DNA of 12,667 bases from Rhodospirillales bacterium (GTDB lineage: Bacteria; Pseudomonadota; Alphaproteobacteria; Rhodospirillales; JABHCV01), in contig JADHSW010000074.1 in assembly GCA_016776705.1 (NCBI GenBank), forward strand, positions 1 through 12,667, in the 5' to 3' direction. Positions within the stretch are counted from its first letter, which is position 1, and every line of letters starts with the position of its first letter. A program made the translations under genes and the position numbers. Of the stretch, positions 6,940 to 11,616 are shown in pieces. A model generated the notes under the pieces. That model searched no databases, was not told the origin of the DNA, and saw only the letters and a list, made by a program, of their open reading frames with translations.

Positions 6940-7841
6940 ATTTTGACAAGGTCGAAGTTTTATTAATCGATCATGACACGATTTACCGTCAGGCCCTGTT
7001 TGGTATGCTCAGGGGAATGGGCATCCGGCATATTCGTCAGGGTGCTACCATGCACGAAATCAAAACGGCTTTTCTGATTTCAAAGCCGGATATTTTGATC
7101 TGCGATGCATATTTGCCGGATGGCAATTTCTGTAATTTTGTAAATGGATTGCGCCATAATCTTATCGGCGGAAACCCCTTTATGCCTGTGTTGGCCCTTA
7201 CCGCCGATCCAACCGGAGATCTGGTAAAAGAGGTGATAAATTCCGGCTCCGATGATTTGCTGACTAAACCCCTGTCCGCAACCCAACTTGAGGACCGCAT
7301 CAAGGGGTTGGTTCAAGACCGTAAGCCGTTTGTCGTTACCAGCGATTACATTGGCCCGACCCGGCGAAAAAGCAGTGATCGCGAAAGTACAATTCCATTG
7401 CTTGATGTTCCTAATACGCTTCGCGAAAAGGCTACCGGGAAAAGACCCGACACGGACATTCAACAATCCATAGACGAGGCAATTGTCCAGATCAATCTTC
7501 AAAAACTTGAACGATATGGTGTCCAGATTGTCTATCTGGCTGACCATATTGTGCCTGTCTTGCTTCAAGGGCAGCTTGACGACGAAGTCAGGCAACACAT
7601 CAAGCGCCTGAATTTCGTCGCCGGCGATACGTCCCGACGTATGAAAGGCACCAAATACGATCATGTTTCAGACCTTTGCCAAACCCTGATCAAGGTTGCA
7701 AAGGATATTCATGCGGCTGGAGACGCCCCTTCCATGCGTGATATCAAACTACTAAAGCCATTGTCATCTGCAATTCAGGGCGGTTTTGAAACGGGCTCTG
7801 CGGCAACAGCGCGCGAGATCGTCGCCTCCATAAACGAATAA
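6927..7841 (+). CDS. Receiver-domain response regulator with unnamed C-terminal region
   Basis: 304 residues. An N-terminal receiver domain spans about 8-125: VLLIDHD (D15, D17), phospho-acceptor D60 in LICDAYLPDGN, T92 in VLALTADP, and K114 in LLTKP. The second canonical acidic residue is replaced by His16. After the receiver comes PFVVTSDYIGPTRR (about 126-139), which resembles a linker I recall from other alphaproteobacterial receiver proteins. Then comes a polar, mainly helical region of about 160 residues without any DNA-binding, GGDEF, kinase or phosphatase motif that I recognise. A coiled-coil-like part includes EAIVQINLQKLERYGVQIVYLADHIVPVLLQG. It starts within the end of ispDF (13-base overlap), suggesting cotranscription. 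Function is likely phospho-signalling through protein contacts; the partner is unknown. Confidence 0.85.
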   Translation: MDKVNFDKVEVLLIDHDTIYRQALFGMLRGMGIRHIRQGATMHEIKTAFLISKPDILICDAYLPDGNFCNFVNGLRHNLIGGNPFMPVLALTADPTGDLVKEVINSGSDDLLTKPLSATQLEDRIKGLVQDRKPFVVTSDYIGPTRRKSSDRESTIPLLDVPNTLREKATGKRPDTDIQQSIDEAIVQINLQKLERYGVQIVYLADHIVPVLLQGQLDDEVRQHIKRLNFVAGDTSRRMKGTKYDHVSDLCQTLIKVAKDIHAAGDAPSMRDIKLLKPLSSAIQGGFETGSAATAREIVASINE

Positions 7842-7916
7842 TCTTTCACCCCCTTCTTGCCTGATACCTTGCATGTGCCGTAGCATGATAGGCATGTCGC
7901 ATATCGGGGCTTTAAC
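7842..7916 (+). promoter_or_regulatory. Intergenic region upstream of the 79-residue gene
   Basis: 75 bases. TTGCCT (7858-7863) and, after an 18-base spacer, TAGCAT (7882-7887) form a weak sigma-70-like pair (4/6 in each box). The pentamer GCATG occurs three times on the same strand (7871, 7883, 7892), but not at a regular helical spacing. CGGGGC lies about 8 bases before the next ATG and may serve as ribosome site. No terminator for the preceding gene is apparent. Confidence 0.25.
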
Positions 7917-8156
7917 ATGGCAAAAGAAAACGACATCAAGATATCAGACAAGCAACTGCGTTGGCTTCAGCGTGGCCTTGATCAAGCAGGCGGTAAACTC
8001 CCTTTATTCGATGATAAGGGCCGAAAAGTAAGCGATCGTACAGTTAAGAGCTGTATTGAACATGGCTGGGCTGAACCCTGGTTTTCCAATCCCCTGAAAC
8101 CGGACTGGCTGATATGTAAATTAACCGATACCGGACGTGATATTGCACAAGAATAA
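7917..8156 (+). CDS. Small uncharacterised protein, winged-helix-like
   Basis: 79 residues: a helix with DKQLRWLQRGL, a short GGKLPLFDDKG turn, a second helix SDRTVKSCIEHGW, then AEPWFSNPLKPDW and a final LICKLTDTGRDIAQE. The helix, helix, beta-hairpin, T-x-x-G pattern resembles the wing of MarR/PadR-like winged helices, where LTxxGR commonly ends the wing, but the protein is too short for a full regulator. Four Trp occur in 79 residues. I recognise no named family. It has its own intergenic spaces on both sides and a candidate terminator after it, so it may be a single transcription unit. DNA binding is inference; a protein-binding adaptor is equally possible. Confidence 0.75.
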   Translation: MAKENDIKISDKQLRWLQRGLDQAGGKLPLFDDKGRKVSDRTVKSCIEHGWAEPWFSNPLKPDWLICKLTDTGRDIAQE

Positions 8157-8163
8157 TTCAATG

Positions 8164-8207
8164 TACTGCCATCGCAGTAGCTGGTTTCGATGGCGTATCG
8201 TTTTTTT
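8164..8207 (+). terminator. Candidate terminator with two alternative hairpins
   Basis: Just after the 79-residue gene. Hairpin A is TACTGC-CATC-GCAGTA (8164-8179), perfect over 6 bp. Hairpin B is GCCATCG (8168-8174) with CGATGGC (8188-8194), perfect over 7 bp with a 13-base loop. A and B share bases 8168-8174, so only one can form. Seven T follow at 8201-8207, six bases after hairpin B; a weak CGAT/ATCG stem (8188-8191 with 8197-8200) abuts the T run directly. Terminator function is likely but unproven. Confidence 0.5.
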
Positions 8208-8242
8208 CAGAAGGGGCACCAGGAAAAAATGAAAGAGGCCAG

Positions 8243-8569
8243 ATGAAGCATCAGGTAAGAATCGAAAACGAAAACGTCATCATCTCAATTAGCGGCGATG
8301 TTGATTTGGAATTTTCAGGTGATCTGCGGATAGTATTGATGGAAAATCTGCCCAAGGGGAGAACCATCATTGTTGATCTGGCGGGTGTGAATTTGATCGA
8401 CAGCTCTGGCATCGCCAGCCTGCTTGAAGCGTTTCAAAATGCGAAAAAAAAAGGGAAGGACTTCATTGTCACCTCGGTTAATTCACCGGTAATGCGGGTG
8501 TTTAACCTGGCCCGTCTGGAAACGGTTTTTAATATTAAAGACAACATTGAAAGCGCTTTAAGCCGTTAA
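8243..8569 (+). CDS. STAS-domain protein, anti-sigma-factor antagonist type
   Basis: 108 residues forming one complete STAS domain, the size of SpoIIAA/RsbV. Signature parts: VIISISGDVDLEFSGDLR (12-29), IIVDLAGVNLIDSSGIASLL (42-61) with the Ser54-Ser55 pair where SpoIIAA-type proteins are phosphorylated, and FNLARLETVFNI near the C-terminus. In the family the unphosphorylated form binds an anti-sigma HATPase kinase and frees a sigma factor or other partner. No such kinase, PP2C phosphatase or sigma factor gene is in the window, so partners must be encoded elsewhere. AGAGG lies 4 bases before the ATG. A run of nine A (8444-8452) encodes K68-K70. The stop codon overlaps the convergent next gene. 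Confidence 0.9.
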   Translation: MKHQVRIENENVIISISGDVDLEFSGDLRIVLMENLPKGRTIIVDLAGVNLIDSSGIASLLEAFQNAKKKGKDFIVTSVNSPVMRVFNLARLETVFNIKDNIESALSR

Positions 8570-8910
8570 TCCATACCCTCAATATCCACGTAACCTTTCT
8601 CGATCGCTTCCTTCAAGGCATCGAATCCCAGGCGCGCTTCTTCGAATAACTCACGCTTGCGCTGGATGTCATCGATAACCTCCGGGGCTGGCGGTTCCGT
8701 ACTTTCATTTATTCCTATCTTGAAGGCGGCTTCCAGATAATTTGCGCGCAACTTACCGATCTGAACGGCAAAAGCCAAAATCTTATCCTTGTTTAGGATG
8801 GGAATTTGTTTATGGATAAGTTCATTGTTGGCAAAACGGATAGCCTGTTCGATTTCACCAAGGAAATGCTTTTGTTTCATTAAGTCCTTGTAATCGCCGG
8901 AATCTGACAT
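8566..8910 (-). CDS. Uncharacterised 114-residue helical protein
   Basis: I do not recognise a family. From the ATG at 8910 the protein is 114 residues, charged and apparently all helical. A first helix-rich part includes FLGEIEQAIRFANNELIHKQ and ILAFAVQIGKLRANYLEAAF. A short proline-rich break (STEPPAPE) is followed by a second charged helix from VIDDIQRKRELFEEARLGF onward. No signal peptide, membrane segment, Cys pair or catalytic motif is visible. The start at 8910 is chosen because AAGAGGA precedes it by about 7 bases; an in-frame ATG at 8952 would add 14 residues that cover this ribosome site. Its stop shares TTAA with the STAS gene, and it is divergent from the 151-residue gene. An adaptor or coiled-coil role is a guess. 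Confidence 0.75.
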   Translation of the reverse strand: MSDSGDYKDLMKQKHFLGEIEQAIRFANNELIHKQIPILNKDKILAFAVQIGKLRANYLEAAFKIGINESTEPPAPEVIDDIQRKRELFEEARLGFDALKEAIEKGYVDIEGMD

Positions 8911-9057
8911 GGCAATATCCTCTTGGTTTTTATTAAATCCCAATAATAACAAACCATTACCTATTTATTTCTCCCTGGCAAGGGGCGTTGAATTATGCTG
9001 GATGATTTCCAATCTAAATTATGGAAACATGTATTAGTAACCCGACGGGGAAATTGA
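8911..9057. promoter_or_regulatory. Divergent intergenic region with TTTCCA-N10-TGGAAA dyad
   Basis: 147 bases between two uncharacterised genes transcribed outward. Exact inverted repeat TTTCCA (9006-9011) and TGGAAA (9022-9027) flank a 10-base AT-rich centre, and lie 30 bases before the plus-strand ATG. Arm spacing of 16 bases places both half-sites on roughly the same to adjacent helix faces, as in dimeric repressor operators. A shorter CCCT/AGGG repeat lies at 8973-8984. TTGAAT at 8988-8993 could be a plus-strand -35, but no good -10 is seen at correct spacing. Confidence 0.4.
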
Positions 9058-9513
9058 ATGACTTTGGTTGCCAGGCGAGGAAATCCACCTTCGCTCAAGC
9101 TTGAGGAGATCAAACTACGGGAACGCCTGCTGGAGTCAGAACAGGAGCATTCCGAAGAATGGATCATTGTTCAAAATAAAAAATGGGAGGCCATTCACCA
9201 CTATCTTGCTGCCCATCCCTTTCAGGTTAGTGAAAAATTACCTCGTTTTGAACAATGGCGTCGGGTTCGCGATCATCTGAAAAAAATACTCGATGAGCCC
9301 GAAATGATTGATTGGGTCATTCTGCAAATCGATGTTGCCAAAAATCTGGCAGCCGGAATTCATGAAATGCGACCACGCAAAAAAGGTCCCTGCTACGACA
9401 TTTTGATGGAATGGGTAATTCACAGAGAGCGAAAATCAAAAGCTGTAGTGGAATGGACCCGTGGTGAATTCATCCCTGATTTTCCAACATTCAAGGGCTT
9501 GAAGGACCCTTAA
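9058..9513 (+). CDS. Uncharacterised 151-residue cytoplasmic protein
   Basis: I do not recognise a family. The 151-residue product is strongly charged, with six Trp and one Cys, no membrane segment and no signal peptide. The N-terminal third is a charged helix (KLEEIKLRERLLESEQEHSEEW). The middle has LPRFEQWRRVRDHLKKIL and the end has YDILMEWVIHRERKSKAVVEWTRGEF. GGGGA about 7 bases before the ATG supports the start. It is divergent from the 114-residue gene across a region with a clear dyad, and its stop codon shares TTAA with the convergent transporter gene. Codon use looks like that of the neighbours, with no sign of recent transfer. No function is proposed. Confidence 0.75.
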   Translation: MTLVARRGNPPSLKLEEIKLRERLLESEQEHSEEWIIVQNKKWEAIHHYLAAHPFQVSEKLPRFEQWRRVRDHLKKILDEPEMIDWVILQIDVAKNLAAGIHEMRPRKKGPCYDILMEWVIHRERKSKAVVEWTRGEFIPDFPTFKGLKDP

Positions 9514-10403
9514 GTAAGGAATATCAAGCCGGTTCCGGCAACGGCCAGGGCGGCCCCAATGGCAGCCCCCAAGGCCGGTCTTTCCCGGGTCATAAACCAT
9601 AGAATGGGCAAAATCATAATCGGAGTCATTGAAGACAGGGTCATCACAATGCCCGTGCTTTCGCGGGCCAATGCAAATAACAGCAGACTCATCCCGATCC
9701 CCATCCCGATGAAACCACTCAAGGCAATGCGCCCGAACAAAGGCAACGTGATTTTCACCCTTGCTCGCGTTCTTTGACCTGGGGCAAGCACGGTCAGCAA
9801 CAGGCAAAAGGCAGCAACGCCCACCCGGATAGCTGATACGGCTACCGGGTCTGCGCCGGCTTCAAGGGCAGGTTTGGCGAATAAAGCACCAACGGCCTGA
9901 CAAAATCCTGCCAGCAGTCCGATTCCAATACCGACAACGAGAGAGCCGTGAATGTCCTCCCACTTATGAATTTGGCCCCGGCGTTTACCAAAAATAATGG
10001 ACAGGATGACTCCCGCCAAAACCAGGGTACAACCGATTATCGAGCCGCTGTTAAGGACTTCAGCCAGGAAAAAATATCCTAACACGGCCGATATGGGGGC
10101 ATTTGTAGCGAACAGGATAGAATTTCGTCTGGGCCCCAGGCGGCTTAAACCGGAAAACAGCGCCGTGTCGCCAATAAAAATTCCAATGAATCCGGAAAGC
10201 GCCAATAGCCCGACATCCTCCATCCTGATCGTCTGCCAACCACCATAAGTGCTGGTGACGGCGGCCAGCATGAAAAAAACGACAATCATCCTGATGCGGT
10301 TGAAGGCAACGGCTCCCAATTGACGCGCAGGTTCGACTGAAATTGTCGAACCAATCGCCCAGGTTACCGCGGCACCGAAAGCCGCAAGATCAGCGATCAA
10401 CAT
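9510..10403 (-). CDS. DMT-superfamily transporter, EamA type (second of tandem pair)
   Basis: 297-residue inner-membrane carrier with about ten hydrophobic segments arranged as two EamA repeats. Visible parts include LIADLAAFGAAVTWAIGSTI at the N-terminus, the repeat-1 end FLAEVLNSGSIIGCTLVLAG, and the repeat-2 counterpart IMILPILWFMTRERPALGAA. Members export or import amino acids, nucleosides, sugars or other metabolites; the substrate cannot be read from sequence. The start at 10403 is preferred: it overlaps the upstream transporter gene by 14 bases, typical of coupling. Using 10655 would add 84 arginine-rich residues that are out-of-frame readings of the upstream gene. It is the last gene of the AOR-MoaD-transporter operon and converges with the 151-residue gene through a shared TTAA. 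Confidence 0.88.
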   Translation of the reverse strand: MLIADLAAFGAAVTWAIGSTISVEPARQLGAVAFNRIRMIVVFFMLAAVTSTYGGWQTIRMEDVGLLALSGFIGIFIGDTALFSGLSRLGPRRNSILFATNAPISAVLGYFFLAEVLNSGSIIGCTLVLAGVILSIIFGKRRGQIHKWEDIHGSLVVGIGIGLLAGFCQAVGALFAKPALEAGADPVAVSAIRVGVAAFCLLLTVLAPGQRTRARVKITLPLFGRIALSGFIGMGIGMSLLLFALARESTGIVMTLSSMTPIMILPILWFMTRERPALGAAIGAALAVAGTGLIFLT

Positions 10404-11352
10404 TTTCTGACATCTTTTCAGGCAACAATTCACCCGGCGCTTCCGGGAAAGGCCCCTGAGCCTGAACTGTCGGAACGGAATTGGCCGAATGCCGTTCACG
10501 CAGGGAAATGTATATGCCACTGGCGATAATGACTGCGACCCCAACCCATGTCCAATGATCTGGAAAGTCACCAAAAACGACAAAACCAATAGCAGTCGCC
10601 ATGACGATTTCGGAATAACCAAAGGGTGCGAGTACGGAAGCCGGCGCATGGTCAAAGGCTTTAATGAGCAAAAAATGCCCCAAAGCCGCGCACGCCCCCA
10701 TTCCTGCCATCATTGAAAAATCCAGAGCGTTAGGTGTCGTCCATTGGTATGGAACAGCCACACTCATTACAACGGCCCCCAACAGGGCAGTAAAAGTAAG
10801 GGTAACGAGAGGCGGCGCACTTCCCGAAAGTTTACGTGTCGCGATCATGTAAAAGGCATAGACGATCCCTGCACCAAGGGCCAACATAGTGCCCGTATCG
10901 ATGGAACTGACACCCGGACGTATAATGATCATTGCCCCGATGAATCCGACGGAAACGGCAACCCAGCGTCGAACGCCAACCTTTTCCCCTAATAAAACTG
11001 GAGACAGCGCGGTAACAAGAAGCGGCGAAATGAAGACAATCGCCAAGGCATCCGCAATGGGCATTACGGCTATCGCTGCAAAGAACAATATCGTAGATAT
11101 CAGCAACATTCCGCCACGAATTATCTGTAATACCGGATAACGCGGCAGCAACGCAGATACGCCGTAACGCAAAATAACGATGGGCAAAAGATACAACAAA
11201 TGAAAGAAATAACGGGCCCAGACAATCTCGACGATCGAATATCGGGCGCTCAATTCCTTGGCGAAACCATCCATAATCGGAACGATCGACATGGATATAA
11301 GCATCAACAATATGCCGGTTAAAACCGAGCCTTCGTTTTGACGTGTGGACAC
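10390..11352 (-). CDS. DMT-superfamily transporter, EamA type (first of tandem pair)
   Basis: 320-residue inner-membrane carrier with about ten hydrophobic segments. Repeat 1 starts GILLMLISMSIVPIMDGFAK and contains IVEIVWARYFFHLLYLLPIV and the boundary SPLLVTALSPVLLGEKVGVRRW. Repeat 2 contains LGHFLLIKAFDHAPASVLAPFGYSEIV and GDFPDHWTWVGVAVIIASGIYI. The KAFxxAPASxxAPFxYxE pattern is typical of the RhaT/EamA members common in alphaproteobacteria. A polar tail of about 35 residues follows. The start is GTG at 11352, with an excellent GGGAGG 7 bases upstream that is formed by the last codons of the MoaD-like gene 3 bases away. The transported compound is unknown; linkage to AOR suggests an aldehyde- or acid-derived metabolite, as inference only. 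Confidence 0.88.
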   Translation of the reverse strand: MSTRQNEGSVLTGILLMLISMSIVPIMDGFAKELSARYSIVEIVWARYFFHLLYLLPIVILRYGVSALLPRYPVLQIIRGGMLLISTILFFAAIAVMPIADALAIVFISPLLVTALSPVLLGEKVGVRRWVAVSVGFIGAMIIIRPGVSSIDTGTMLALGAGIVYAFYMIATRKLSGSAPPLVTLTFTALLGAVVMSVAVPYQWTTPNALDFSMMAGMGACAALGHFLLIKAFDHAPASVLAPFGYSEIVMATAIGFVVFGDFPDHWTWVGVAVIIASGIYISLRERHSANSVPTVQAQGPFPEAPGELLPEKMSENVDR

Positions 11353-11355
11353 CCA

Positions 11356-11598
11356 CTATCCTCCCTTTATCGGATAAAACAAGGTCAGGGTGTCACCTTC
11401 ATTAAGCTTTGTTGCGTTACGTAGCGTTCTGGGTACAGATGATTCGTTCAGAAGGGTCAGAAAAAAAGTATCTTCTTCCAATCCAAGGGCTAGCAAGGCG
11501 TCGACAACATTTGCCCCTTCCTTAAGGTCCAGTTCATGCAGGCCCTTACCTGGAAAACTATCAACATCTAGGGCAACGAAGTTGAGACGGATTTTCAT
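11356..11598 (-). CDS. MoaD/ThiS-family sulfur carrier protein linked to AOR
   Basis: 80-residue beta-grasp protein ending exactly in Gly79-Gly80, the diglycine that is adenylated and thiocarboxylated in MoaD and ThiS. The N-terminal strand MKIRLNFVALDVDSF, helix NVVDALLALGL and C-terminal LNEGDTLTLFYPIKGG match the family layout. MoaD supplies sulfur for the pyranopterin dithiolene of Mo/W cofactor. Family members encoded next to AOR genes are thought to serve the tungsten cofactor. No moaE is visible. The gene begins 11 bases after the AOR stop. The three bases just before its ATG follow the 3' arm of a hairpin that covers the AOR stop, suggesting translational coupling. A role in AOR maturation is inferred from position. 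Confidence 0.85.
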   Translation of the reverse strand: MKIRLNFVALDVDSFPGKGLHELDLKEGANVVDALLALGLEEDTFFLTLLNESSVPRTLRNATKLNEGDTLTLFYPIKGG

Positions 11599-11601
11599 TT
11601 C

Positions 11602-11616
11602 CGGCTACGTTAGCCG
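11602..11616 (-). promoter_or_regulatory. Hairpin over AOR stop codon and MoaD-like ribosome site
   Basis: On the minus strand CGGCTA-ACG-TAGCCG is a perfect 6-bp stem with a 3-base loop. The AOR stop TAA lies at the top of the 5' arm and loop, and the 3' arm ends 3 bases before the MoaD-like ATG. A ribosome finishing AOR would open the stem and expose the start site. No T run follows, so termination is unlikely. Confidence 0.5.

Noticed and set aside
7080..7664. 194-residue minus-strand frame within the receiver gene
   Set aside because: Shadow frame; the plus strand encodes intact receiver motifs, while this one has no recognisable pattern or start signal.
8911..8952. Upstream ATG at 8952 for the 114-residue gene
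   Set aside because: It would place the clear AAGAGGA ribosome site inside the coding region; 8910 is better supported.
10404..10655. 84-residue N-terminal extension of the second DMT transporter
   Set aside because: It is an out-of-frame reading of the first transporter gene, arginine-rich and without membrane character; the ATG at 10403 gives a normal 297-residue EamA protein.
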